Source: Brevundimonas sp. UBA7534 (GTDB taxonomy: Bacteria; Pseudomonadota; Alphaproteobacteria; Caulobacterales; Caulobacteraceae). From it: a DNA stretch of 26,770 nucleotides. The translations under genes and the position numbers were made by a program. Shown piece by piece: positions 15,759 to 23,126 of this stretch. Numbering within the stretch: the stretch's first letter is position 1; the number at the start of each line of letters is the position of its first letter. The DNA is taken from contig NZ_DLMO01000029.1 of the NCBI RefSeq assembly GCF_002479325.1, positions 1-26,770 on the forward strand, written 5' to 3'. Under the pieces are notes generated by a model. It had not been told where the DNA came from. It worked only from the letters and a program-made list of their open reading frames with translations, and ran no database searches.

Positions 15759-17114
15759 ATGGCTCAGTTCGACCCACGCCGGCAGCCCATGCGCCTTGCG
15801 CCGCATATGCTGACCGCGGTCGCCGCCATATCGGTGGCTCTGTTCGCCGGACGCGCTTATCAACCCGCCCAGGCGGAAGAGGTTCCGCCCCTCACCGCGA
15901 CGCAGATCGCCGCGCTGGAGGCCGAAGCCTTCGCCGCCGCCGGTTCTCCAGCAGGTTTGACGGCCCCCGAGGCCGTGCCGGTGCAGATTCGCCGCGGCGA
16001 GACCTTCGAACAGGCCGTGCGCCGCACCGGCGTCGCCGCCGAGGAAGCCAGCGCCGTCGCCGCCACCATCGCCAACGCCTTCGACCTGACCGAGCTTCGC
16101 GCCGGCCTGAAGTTCGAGACCGCCATCGCCAAGCCGCGCGATGGGCGAGGCGACGCCCGCCTGATCGGCCTGACCATGCGCACCGGGCCGGCCAGTCAGC
16201 TGACCGTGTCGCGCAGCTTCGACGGCGCGCTGCGCCTGCGCTCGCTGGAGGAAAAGGTCACGCACGAGACCGTCGTGCTCAAGGGCGATGTCGAGCGCTC
16301 GTTGTCCGCCAGCGCGCGCGAACTGGGCGCCACCGCCTCCATCGTGCGCGCCGCCAGCCGCCTGTTCGCCACCAAGTTCGATCTCCAGCGCGATATCCGC
16401 GCGTCGGACGAGTTCACCCTGGTGTTCGACCGGGACGTCACCGAAGCGGGCCGCACGGTCGATGTCGGCGATCTGATGTACGCCGAGCTGAAGGGCCGAA
16501 CCTTCTACCGCTTCCGCCCCGCGGGCGCGAAGGAAGCCCAGTTCTTCGACGAGAACGGCAAGAACCTGCGCTCGGCCATGATGCGCACTCCGCTGCAGAG
16601 CTTCCGCCGCGTCAGCTCCAACTTCGGCGTCCGCACCCATCCGATCTCGGGCTATCGCAAGATGCACCAAGGCATCGATTTCGCCGCCGGAACGGGCACG
16701 CCGGTCGTGGCTCCCGCCGACGGCGTGGTGGTCGAGGCGCGTCGCTGGGGCGGCTACGGCAACTGGCTGCGCATTCGCCACGCCAACGGGCTGGAAAGCG
16801 GTTACGGCCACCTGTCGCGCTACGGCTCGGGCATCCGCGCCGGGCAGCGGGTCAGCCAGGGCCAGGTCGTCGCCTTCGTCGGCTCGACCGGCGCCTCGAC
16901 GGGTCCGCACCTGCACTATGAAATTTGGCGCAACGGCCAGCGGATCAATCCGGCGGGCATCCGCACGCAGGAAGGCACGGAACTGAGCGGCGCCGACTTG
17001 GCCGCCTTCCGCGCGGAAAAGAGCCGCATCGACCGCATCATCGCCTCGGGCGGGCAACGTCGCCCCGCCATCCAGCAGGCGTCGGCCGCCGGCCTTCGCG
17101 CCGCCAGCGCCTGA
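15759..17114 (+). CDS. Secreted M23-family metallopeptidase
   Basis: A 451-residue exported protein of the LytM/M23 zinc endopeptidase family, which cut or regulate cutting of peptidoglycan cross-links in the periplasm. The ATG at 15759, after GGGGAACG, gives a signal peptide ending near PAQA (residue 39). Residues about 60-270 form the N-terminal region, with VQIRRGETFEQAVRRTG like a degenerate LysM/Opacity-associated segment and RFRPAGAKEAQFFDENGKNL before the catalytic domain. The M23 domain has SSNFGVRTHPISGYRKMHQG, with zinc ligands H303 and D307, then GPHLHYEIW with H384 and H386. All catalytic residues are present, so it should be active rather than a degenerate activator. The C-terminal tail is basic and alanine-rich. 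Confidence 0.93.
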   Translation: MAQFDPRRQPMRLAPHMLTAVAAISVALFAGRAYQPAQAEEVPPLTATQIAALEAEAFAAAGSPAGLTAPEAVPVQIRRGETFEQAVRRTGVAAEEASAVAATIANAFDLTELRAGLKFETAIAKPRDGRGDARLIGLTMRTGPASQLTVSRSFDGALRLRSLEEKVTHETVVLKGDVERSLSASARELGATASIVRAASRLFATKFDLQRDIRASDEFTLVFDRDVTEAGRTVDVGDLMYAELKGRTFYRFRPAGAKEAQFFDENGKNLRSAMMRTPLQSFRRVSSNFGVRTHPISGYRKMHQGIDFAAGTGTPVVAPADGVVVEARRWGGYGNWLRIRHANGLESGYGHLSRYGSGIRAGQRVSQGQVVAFVGSTGASTGPHLHYEIWRNGQRINPAGIRTQEGTELSGADLAAFRAEKSRIDRIIASGGQRRPAIQQASAAGLRAASA

Positions 17115-17117
17115 CCC

Positions 17118-18761
17118 TTATCCCACCAGTCGCGGCAGACCAAGGCCCTGGTCGGGGCAGGACAGGCCGTGGACCTGCACGTCCGCTTCTCCGAATCTAA
17201 GTCCCAGCAGGTCGAACACCGGGTTCAGCAAGGCGTCCAGCGCCGGGCCGACCGGCGCCAGAAGACCGCCCAGCGCCCGCGTCAGCGCCCCCAGGTCCAA
17301 CGGCAGGTTCAGCACGCGCGGCGTCAGCTCCAGCCGCTGCAGGAGAGAGGCCAGCAGGCCGCCGGCGAAATGGCGGGAGGCGACGGTCTTGACCGTGCCG
17401 GCTTCGATGTCGTCGCGGTCGAACCGCAGCGCCTTGAAGCGCGTGTCCGCCGCCTCGATGTCGGCCTTGGCGTCGAGCACGATCAGGCCCAGCAGGGACA
17501 GGATCGTGGCGGGCTGCGGGTTCAGCGGGTGCTTGAAGTCGTCCAGGCGTCCTTCGTCGACCACGCCGATCATGGCGCGCGCCAGGCCCGGGCGAACCCC
17601 GACCTCGACCGCCTCGCCCGGCCGGCACGACAGGGCGTTCAATCGCGCCTCGGACGCCGCAAGCTCCACCAGTATCGGCAGTTCCACCTGGGCCAGGCCG
17701 GCCAGCTTCGCCGACGTCCTCAGGCGGATATAGAGGCGCGTCTGCGCCGTGCGGATGATCGGGGACCCGGTCCCGGTGACGGTCAGCCAGGGCGAGCGAT
17801 TGGGGCGTTCCCCGATCGCCAGCCAGGTCTTCAGATCGGCCACGCCAAGCGGCGCATCCAGCTTCAGCGCCATCTGCCGGTCCCCGGCGCCGACCTCCAG
17901 CATGGCGGTGATCAGGTCCAGGGCCGAGACGTCTGCATCCAGGCCGGCGCGCAGCCCGTCCCGGGCCTGAGCGTCGACCCCGATCAGACGGCCCAGGGGC
18001 GCCTTGACCCCCACCGCCGCGCCGGTGAGCTTGCCCAGCGCGCCGCCGTCCGTCCCGCCCGCCAGCGCATCCAGAACCCCCAGCGCCGTTCCGGCGTCGA
18101 CCGTGGTTCCCAGCAAGGCGTCGTAATCGCCGACGGTCACGCCCAGGCGCGTCGCCAGGGCGTCGGTGAAGCTCAGCAGATTGACGTCCAGGTCCGCCAG
18201 GGCGCGATAGTCCATCAGGCTGAGCGAAACCTGGCTGCCCGTCAGCCCGGACAGCAACTGGTTGGCCACGCCGCCGTCCAGTCGCGCCAAACGCGAGCCC
18301 AGGCTGAACATGGCCTTGGGCGCATCGGGGATCGCCGCCGTCGCATCGCGGGTGACGACGACCCGATCACGGCCCATCAGCCACCGGCTGAAGAACAGCG
18401 GCGCGGGAGCGGACAGGGTCACGTGCGCGGCGTTAGGCGCGATGTTTCCGGGGGCGAAGCGGCTTTGCGGCGCCACAGTCTTGTCGGGCGTGTAGCGGCC
18501 GATCGTGGTCTCCACCGCCAGCGGGCCGCGCGCGATATTGGCGTGGGCCGTGGCCTCCGCCGTGGCGGCGGCGCTATCCAGGTCCCGCGCGGCGGACAGC
18601 GCGGCCAAGTCGGCGGCCCCCTGCAGTCGGCGCGCATGCAGGGCCAGCCCGCCAAGGTCGATCGCCACGGCCGCGACCAGCGCGAGAAAGGCGACAGCCG
18701 CCGCCGCCGTCACCCCGACCGCGCCGCTTCGGTCCGCCAGCAGCCGCCGCGCGGCGTCCAC
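17118..18761 (-). CDS. TadG-like protein with N-terminal Tad domain
   Basis: A 547-residue protein beginning with the TadE/TadG-like membrane segment: DRSGAVGVTAAAAVAFLALV, then AVAIDLGGLALHARRLQGAA and DLAALSAARDL. The rest is predicted outside the cytoplasmic membrane and contains many D/G/L-rich stretches. I see no von Willebrand A domain with a MIDAS motif, which many TadG proteins have. The GTG start at 18761 comes one base after the TadE-like stop and is preceded by GGGAGCG, so the two are translationally coupled. No tad ATPase, platform or secretin gene is near, so this pair is separate from a main tad cluster. Role in pilus or surface assembly is by family analogy only. Confidence 0.82.
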   Translation of the reverse strand: MDAARRLLADRSGAVGVTAAAAVAFLALVAAVAIDLGGLALHARRLQGAADLAALSAARDLDSAAATAEATAHANIARGPLAVETTIGRYTPDKTVAPQSRFAPGNIAPNAAHVTLSAPAPLFFSRWLMGRDRVVVTRDATAAIPDAPKAMFSLGSRLARLDGGVANQLLSGLTGSQVSLSLMDYRALADLDVNLLSFTDALATRLGVTVGDYDALLGTTVDAGTALGVLDALAGGTDGGALGKLTGAAVGVKAPLGRLIGVDAQARDGLRAGLDADVSALDLITAMLEVGAGDRQMALKLDAPLGVADLKTWLAIGERPNRSPWLTVTGTGSPIIRTAQTRLYIRLRTSAKLAGLAQVELPILVELAASEARLNALSCRPGEAVEVGVRPGLARAMIGVVDEGRLDDFKHPLNPQPATILSLLGLIVLDAKADIEAADTRFKALRFDRDDIEAGTVKTVASRHFAGGLLASLLQRLELTPRVLNLPLDLGALTRALGGLLAPVGPALDALLNPVFDLLGLRFGEADVQVHGLSCPDQGLGLPRLVG

Positions 18762-18762
18762 C

Positions 18763-19191
18763 TCAACGCTCCCCGAACCGGACGACGGCGGAGCGTTCTA
18801 TGACCTGAGGGGGCCGGGGCAGCATACCGCCCAGCAGCATGATCGGATGGTCGTGGATGTCGTAGGCGGCGATCACACGGACAGTGACGCCGTCGTCTTC
18901 GACCCGTAGCGCCAGCCGTCGGGCGTCCAGTGCGCCGATGTCGCTGACCGTGGCTCTGGCCTCGGATCGGGCGAGCGCGGCGCGCTCCGGGGCGTCCAGC
19001 CCGCCGAGCGTGGCCCGGGCGGCCTCCGACGCCAGGGACTGCACCGATTGGGCCAGGAGGAACCATCCGCCGTACACCACCGCCGCCAGAAGCAGGGCGA
19101 TGAGGACAGGGCCGATCAGGGCGAATTCGACGGCGGCGGAGCCTTCTCGGATCCGAAGCGACGGCGGTTGGGCTGAGAACGATGCGGCCAA
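18763..19191 (-). CDS. TadE-like pseudopilin-family protein
   Basis: A 142-residue protein with the TadE signature REGSAAVEFALIGPVLIALL, a glutamate just before a hydrophobic helix, followed by GGWFLLAQSVQSLASEAARA. I place the start at a TTG (19191) because AAGGAG lies eight bases before it. A GTG at 19215 would add eight residues but has no ribosome site and falls on the edge of a weak promoter-like match (TTAACG-N17-TATCCG, 19243-19215). TadE/TadF proteins are minor pseudopilins in Flp/Tad systems, processed by a prepilin peptidase. It forms a two-gene unit with the TadG-like gene. The start choice is tentative. Confidence 0.8.
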   Translation of the reverse strand: MAASFSAQPPSLRIREGSAAVEFALIGPVLIALLLAAVVYGGWFLLAQSVQSLASEAARATLGGLDAPERAALARSEARATVSDIGALDARRLALRVEDDGVTVRVIAAYDIHDHPIMLLGGMLPRPPQVIERSAVVRFGER

Positions 19192-19250
19192 GACGCGCGC
19201 TCCTTCGAACAACACGGATAGGTTGTATGTCCGCCACCGTTAACAGGACG

Positions 19251-19262
19251 TGTGCGCGCACA
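19251..19262. repeat. Perfect 12-bp palindrome upstream of the TadE-like gene
   Basis: TGTGCGCGCACA reads the same on both strands. It lies 60 bases upstream of the TadE-like TTG start, within the 272-base divergent region shared with the XRE regulator gene. A regulator site is possible, but chance in GC-rich DNA cannot be excluded. Confidence 0.35.
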
Positions 19263-19371
19263 GGCGCAGCGTGTGAATGCGGGGGTTGTGCGTCTGGCTT
19301 GGCGTTATGCGATGTTGTTCAATGCATTCAGGGCATTGCTGCGAGAACTAATCCTCCGCAACCCGCATAGG

Positions 19372-19385
19372 GCGCATAATTGCGC
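19372..19385. repeat. Inverted repeat GCGCA-N4-TGCGC upstream of the XRE gene
   Basis: GCGCATAATTGCGC has perfect 5-bp arms around TAAT. It lies about 80 bases before the XRE start codon and includes CATAAT, a possible -10 without a matching -35. Autoregulation by the XRE protein would be a natural reading, but this is position-based inference. Confidence 0.3.
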
Positions 19386-19463
19386 GAAATATGCCCGACG
19401 TGGCCTTGACGGACGCCTCGTTTTCGGGCCTCACGCGGCTTTCGTCGAGCTTCACAGGCCCCA

Positions 19464-19817
19464 ATGACCGACGCAGTAGATCCCGTTGACGTGGCGATCG
19501 GAACCCGTATCCGCAGCCGCCGCGAAGAACTCCGTATCACCCAGGCCCAGCTGGCTGCTGGCGCCGGAGTGACCTTCCAGCAGATTCAGAAATACGAGCG
19601 CGGCGTGAATCGCGTTTCGGCCGCCCGCCTGCTGCAGATCGCGGCGGTGCTGAAGACGACCGGCGCGGCCCTGCTGGGCGAACTGGATGGCGAGCACGGC
19701 GACGAACTGGCCCTGGCGGCGCCGGGCGTTTCGGAACTGCTGTCGGCCTTCCGCGCCATTGACGACGCGGACAAGCGCGACGCCCTGCTGCTGGTCGCGC
19801 GCGGCCTTCGCAACTAA
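19464..19817 (+). CDS. XRE-family helix-turn-helix transcriptional regulator
   Basis: A 117-residue cytosolic DNA-binding protein. The Cro/CI-type domain spans residues about 11-70, with IRSRREELRITQAQLAAGAG, VTFQQIQKYERGVNRVSAAR and LLQIAAVLKTTGAALLGELD. The C-terminal 45 residues form a short helical tail (SELLSAFRAIDDADKRDALL). This small SinR-like type is common in alphaproteobacteria. The ATG at 19464 has only a weak AGG upstream. The gene is followed by a hairpin terminator and then metK with its own operator-like site, so cotranscription with metK is unlikely. Targets are unknown. Confidence 0.9.
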   Translation: MTDAVDPVDVAIGTRIRSRREELRITQAQLAAGAGVTFQQIQKYERGVNRVSAARLLQIAAVLKTTGAALLGELDGEHGDELALAAPGVSELLSAFRAIDDADKRDALLLVARGLRN

Positions 19818-19839
19818 TTCAGCGCCGATCCAGCGCTAG

Positions 19840-19873
19840 AGCCCTCTTCGCCACCGGGCGGGGAGGGCTTTGT
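19840..19873 (+). terminator. Hairpin terminator after the XRE gene
   Basis: AGCCCTC (19840-19846) pairs with GAGGGCT (19863-19869), and CGCC/GGCG pair inside it. The stem is followed by TTTGT. The T tract is short, so termination may be incomplete. It lies 22 bases past the XRE stop. Confidence 0.6.
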
Positions 19874-19905
19874 CATGTCTGCGGCATAGGGTGGATGTCG
19901 AACAC

Positions 19906-19932
19906 TTGAAGATATAAGCATGTCTTTATATG
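19906..19932 (+). promoter_or_regulatory. metK promoter overlapped by a 20-bp AT-rich palindrome
   Basis: ATATAAGCATGTCTTTATAT (19912-19931) has seven of ten half-site bases symmetric, with perfect ATATAA/TTATAT ends, in otherwise GC-rich DNA. A TTGAAG -35 (19906-19911) abuts its left end, and its right end overlaps the candidate -10 (TATATG, 19927-19932, spacing 15; or TATGTG, 19929-19934, spacing 17). A bound protein would therefore block transcription. From memory it resembles the 20-bp AT-rich operators predicted for ArsR-type methionine/S-adenosylhomocysteine regulators (SahR/SamR); I could not verify this. Confidence 0.55.
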
Positions 19933-19968
19933 TGTGTCGGCCTGACACCAAAGACAGGAGCCCTCGGC

Positions 19969-21174
19969 TTGGCCCGTTCGTCCTTCCTCTTCACCTCCGA
20001 AAGCGTTTCCGAGGGGCATCCCGACAAGGTCGCGGATCGCATCTCCGACACGGTGGTCGATCTGTTCCTGGCCAAGGATCCGGAGGCGCGGGTCGCCTGC
20101 GAGACTCTGACCACCACCAATCGGGTGGTTCTGGCCGGTGAAATCCGCGGCAAGGGCATCTGGGAAGACGGCGGCCAAGGACACGGGGGCTGGGCGCCGG
20201 GCATTGAGGCCGAAATCGAAGCCGCCGTGCGCGCCGCGGTCAAGGACATCGGCTACGAGCAGGACGGCTTCCACTGGAAGACGTTCGAATTCTCGAACCA
20301 CCTGCACGGCCAGTCGGTCGATATCGCCGTGGGCGTCGATTCCACCGACACCAAGGACGAGGGCGCCGGCGACCAGGGCATCATGTTCGGCTACGCCTCG
20401 AACGAGACGCCGGAGCTGATGCCGGCGACACTGGCCTACAGCCATCGGATCCTGAGGAAACTGGCCGAACTGCGTCACGGCGGCGACACCCGGCTGGAGC
20501 CGGACGCCAAGAGCCAGGTCACCCTCTATTACGAAGACGGCAAGCCCGTCCGCGCCGCCTCCATCGTCGTCTCGACCCAGCACGCCAAGGGCCTGACCCA
20601 GGGCCAGGTGGCCGAGGTGGTCAAGCCGGTGGTGGCCGAGGTGCTGCCCGACGGCTTCATCACCAACGAGACCGTGTGGCACATCAATCCGACCGGCATC
20701 TTCGAGATCGGCGGACCGGACGGCGACGCGGGCCTGACCGGCCGCAAGATCATCGTCGACACCTACGGCGGCGCGGCCCCGCATGGCGGCGGCGCCTTCT
20801 CGGGCAAGGATCCGACCAAGGTGGACCGCTCCGCCGCCTACGCCGCGCGCTATCTGGCCAAGAACGTCGTGGCCGCCGGCCTGGCCGACCGCTGCACCAT
20901 CCAGCTGAGCTACGCCATCGGGGTGGCCCAGCCGCAGTCGGTCCACGTCGATCTGCACGGCACGGGCAAGATCGACGAAGCAATGCTGGAGCGCGAACTG
21001 CCCAAGCTGATCGGCGGGGCGACGCCGCGCGCCATCCGCGAGCATCTGAAGCTGAACAAGCCGATCTACGCCCGCACCACCGCCTACGGCCATTTCGGCC
21101 GCGAGCCGGACGCTGACGGCGGTTTCAGCTGGGAAAAGACCGATCTGGTCGAAAAGCTGAAGGCCCTGGCCTGA
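19969..21174 (+). CDS. metK: S-adenosylmethionine synthase
   Basis: Methionine adenosyltransferase makes S-adenosylmethionine from methionine and ATP in the cytosol, releasing phosphate and pyrophosphate. I choose the TTG at 19969: it follows AGGAG by eight bases and gives MARSSFLFTSESVSEGHPDK, the usual N-terminus. An ATG at 19930 lies inside the operator palindrome and adds 13 unrelated residues. The product is 401 residues, slightly longer than E. coli MetK (384), with VADRISDTVVDLFLAKDPEA, the signature GDQGIMFGYA, and the second signature GGGAFSGKDPTKVDRSAAY. The C-terminus GREPDADGGFSWEKTD is typical. It stands alone between the XRE gene and a convergent pentapeptide gene. Confidence 0.97.
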   Translation: MARSSFLFTSESVSEGHPDKVADRISDTVVDLFLAKDPEARVACETLTTTNRVVLAGEIRGKGIWEDGGQGHGGWAPGIEAEIEAAVRAAVKDIGYEQDGFHWKTFEFSNHLHGQSVDIAVGVDSTDTKDEGAGDQGIMFGYASNETPELMPATLAYSHRILRKLAELRHGGDTRLEPDAKSQVTLYYEDGKPVRAASIVVSTQHAKGLTQGQVAEVVKPVVAEVLPDGFITNETVWHINPTGIFEIGGPDGDAGLTGRKIIVDTYGGAAPHGGGAFSGKDPTKVDRSAAYAARYLAKNVVAAGLADRCTIQLSYAIGVAQPQSVHVDLHGTGKIDEAMLERELPKLIGGATPRAIREHLKLNKPIYARTTAYGHFGREPDADGGFSWEKTDLVEKLKALA

Positions 21175-21207
21175 GGCGCATCAGGCGGCCTGATCGACGG
21201 TCAGGCC
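21169..21207. terminator. Hairpin pair at the metK/pentapeptide convergence
   Basis: GCCTGA (21169-21174) pairs with TCAGGC (21181-21186), and GGCCTGA (21187-21193) pairs with TCAGGCC (21201-21207); arms of the two hairpins can also exchange. Both facing stop codons lie in the first hairpin. There is no T tract, so it is at best a non-canonical bidirectional terminator or mRNA end. Confidence 0.35.
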
Positions 21208-22449
21208 GCGCACGCCCGTCAGCACCGCGCCGGTGAAGTCCGTTTGGCGGGTCTGGGTGCCGTGCATGGTGGTGCGGCCCAGGTCCGCGCCGGCCAGGAT
21301 CGCGCGGCGCAGGTCCGCCCCCGTCAAATCCGCTCCGCGCAGGTTGGCGCCGGTCAGGTCGGCGGGCAGGAGACGATCCGCCGTGATCATCAGGGGGCCC
21401 AACTGGGCCTCGCGAAGGTCGGAGCCCGTCAGCTTCGCCCCCTTTAACCGCGCGCCCCGCAGGTCGGCGCGACGCAGGTTGACCGAGCGCAGGTCGGCGT
21501 TCTCCAGGTGCGCGCCCTGCAACTGCACCCCTTCCATGTCCAGGCCGTAGAAGACCGCGCCCTTGGCCGACAGGGCGGTCAGGTTCAGGCCGACGATCGA
21601 CTTCAGCGGGCGCAGGTCCACCCCGTCGAAGACCGAGGGCTGCCCCTCGGCGCCGCCGCTTTCGCACCAGCGGGCGTGTTCGCGCAGCATTTCCGCGGCG
21701 GGCATCTCAGAGACCGGCGCGCCGGCGCATCGGGTGTCGGTCAGGGCGCCCTGCATGTCGGCCCCGTCGGCCCGCCACAGAGTGGTCTTGACCCCGACCA
21801 GGATGGCGTCGCGCAGATCCGCGCCCGACAGGTCGGCGCCCGACAAATCGGCCCCGGCCAGGTCGGCGCCGCGAAAATCCGCCTGTTTCAGATTGGCGCG
21901 GACCAGCTTGCAGTCCTTCATCACCGCGCCGGAAAAGTCGGCCTTGATGGCGATGACGCCCGCCATCTTGGAGCGCTGCAGATTGGCGCCGGCCAGGCAG
22001 GCGCCGCCGACCTGGGTCTGGTCGCGGGGGCGGGGCTCGATGACCTTGAAGCCCAGCTTGGCGTCGGCGGCGGCGATGGTGCCCTCGCGCAGGTCGGCCT
22101 CGAACAGGTCGGCGCCGGACAGGTCCGCGCCGCGCAGGCAGGCCCCGCGCAGGTCGGCGCGGCGCAGGGAGGCGTCGGCCAGGATCGCGTCCTGCATGTC
22201 CGCGCCGAAAAAGTTGGCGTTGTCGAGCTTGGCGCCGGTCAAGTCGCAGGTTTCCAGGCAGGCGCCGGCGAAGTCCGCGTCGCAGAGGTTGCGGCCTTTC
22301 AGGCTGAGGCCCGTCAGGTCCAGCCAGGCGAAAACGGCGCGGGCGCCGCCGGGGCGCGCCTGGAACAGACGGTCGTGCCGGGCGCAGATCACGTCCAACT
22401 CAGCCTGGGAAAGGCGCTTCCTGACGATCGGTTCGGCGACGGCGACCAT
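21181..22449 (-). CDS. Pentapeptide-repeat protein with two modules
   Basis: A 422-residue protein dominated by A(D/N)LXX repeats that fold as a right-handed quadrilateral beta-helix. Repeats occupy about residues 45-125, 150-235 and 275-385, interrupted by KLGFKVIEPRPRDQTQ (near 131-146) and by a non-repeat linker (about 238-275). The linker holds EMLREHARWCESGGAEGQPS and VFDGVDLRPL. The N-terminus has a similar entry segment, ARHDRLFQARPGGARAVFAW and LDL. There is no signal peptide or membrane helix, so it should be cytoplasmic. The ATG at 22449 follows AGGGTG. Some pentapeptide proteins mimic DNA and protect gyrase, but nothing here supports that specifically. Function unknown. Confidence 0.88.
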   Translation of the reverse strand: MVAVAEPIVRKRLSQAELDVICARHDRLFQARPGGARAVFAWLDLTGLSLKGRNLCDADFAGACLETCDLTGAKLDNANFFGADMQDAILADASLRRADLRGACLRGADLSGADLFEADLREGTIAAADAKLGFKVIEPRPRDQTQVGGACLAGANLQRSKMAGVIAIKADFSGAVMKDCKLVRANLKQADFRGADLAGADLSGADLSGADLRDAILVGVKTTLWRADGADMQGALTDTRCAGAPVSEMPAAEMLREHARWCESGGAEGQPSVFDGVDLRPLKSIVGLNLTALSAKGAVFYGLDMEGVQLQGAHLENADLRSVNLRRADLRGARLKGAKLTGSDLREAQLGPLMITADRLLPADLTGANLRGADLTGADLRRAILAGADLGRTTMHGTQTRQTDFTGAVLTGVRGLTVDQAA

Positions 22450-22496
22450 CCGATCACCCTACGACGTCCGACTTAAGAAAGATTATCCATCCGGCG

Positions 22497-23126
22497 CTAG
22501 TCGGTGAGCAGGCCCTGGTCGCGCAGGGCGTCGGCCAATTCGCCTGGCGCGGTCCACAGACGGGTGTAGCCGGCCTCGCCCAACCGCTTCAGTTCAGTCA
22601 CCAGATCGGCCTTGGAAGAGGCGGCGAAACGGCCGTCGAAGCCGGCGCCGTCCTTCGACACCCGCACCATCGGCCGGCCGGTCTCCAGCCGGTGCAGGAA
22701 GCCCTCGCATAGCGCCGCGCCCTCTTCGCACATCAGGCCGGTCTCGACGGTCAGGCCGGCGGCGCGCAGCCGCTCGGTGCCGCGACCGGCGGCGAAGGGG
22801 GAGGGGTCCAGGCAGGCGATGACCACCCGCGACACCCCGGCGTCGGCCAGAAAATGGGCGCAGGACTTTCGACCCGAAGACCGGGCGCCGCACGGCTCCA
22901 GCGTGACATAGGCGGTGGCGCCTTGGGCCTGATCGCCGGCGGCTGGCACGGCCTGCTCTTCGGCGTGGGGGCGGCCGCCAGGCGCCGTGGCGGCCTGACC
23001 GACGACGTGGCCGTCCTTGACCAGGACGCAGCCCACCGCCGGATTGGGCCAGGTCTCGCCCATGCGTCCGGTCGCCAGATCGATGGCCTGGGCCATGAAG
23101 GCGCGGTCGGCGTCGCTCCAGCTCAT
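22497..23126 (-). CDS. RibD-like pyrimidine deaminase with remnant reductase region
   Basis: A 209-residue protein matching the N-terminal deaminase half of RibD, which in riboflavin synthesis deaminates diaminohydroxyphosphoribosylaminopyrimidine. The start is the ATG at 23126, overlapping the gpmA stop as ATGA. Visible features are WPNPAVGCVLVKDG, PHAEEQA (H54, catalytic E56) and TLEPCGARSSGRKSCAHFL (zinc ligands C79 and C89), then the substrate-pocket stretch ACLDPSPFAAGRGTERL. Full RibD has about 360-380 residues with an NADPH-dependent reductase. Here only the entry to that domain (GRPMVRVSKDGAGFDGRFAA) and a late fragment (LGEAGYTRLWTAPGELADAL) remain. It may be a paralog with a different role. 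Deaminase fold is confident; substrate is not. Confidence 0.83.
   Translation of the reverse strand: MSWSDADRAFMAQAIDLATGRMGETWPNPAVGCVLVKDGHVVGQAATAPGGRPHAEEQAVPAAGDQAQGATAYVTLEPCGARSSGRKSCAHFLADAGVSRVVIACLDPSPFAAGRGTERLRAAGLTVETGLMCEEGAALCEGFLHRLETGRPMVRVSKDGAGFDGRFAASSKADLVTELKRLGEAGYTRLWTAPGELADALRDQGLLTD

Noticed and set aside
19406..19434. TTGACG at 19406 as -35 of the XRE gene
   Set aside because: No acceptable -10 hexamer at 16-18 bases spacing.
19182..19467. Two short plus-strand frames and a minus-strand frame in the tadE/XRE divergent region
   Set aside because: No ribosome sites, no hydropathy or domain signal, and they overlap each other and the expected promoters.
19870..19968. 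Possible SAM riboswitch before metK
   Set aside because: The predicted leader is only about 30 bases and shows no pseudoknot or multi-stem layout of the SAM riboswitch classes I know.
19930..21174. Longer metK reading from the ATG at 19930
   Set aside because: It starts inside the operator palindrome, has no ribosome site and adds residues that metK proteins lack; the TTG at 19969 has AGGAG at ideal spacing.
21181..22449. Dense repeated short motifs resembling a repeat array
   Set aside because: The periodicity is 15 bases and in frame, explained by pentapeptide repeats; there are no spacers, so it is not a CRISPR array.
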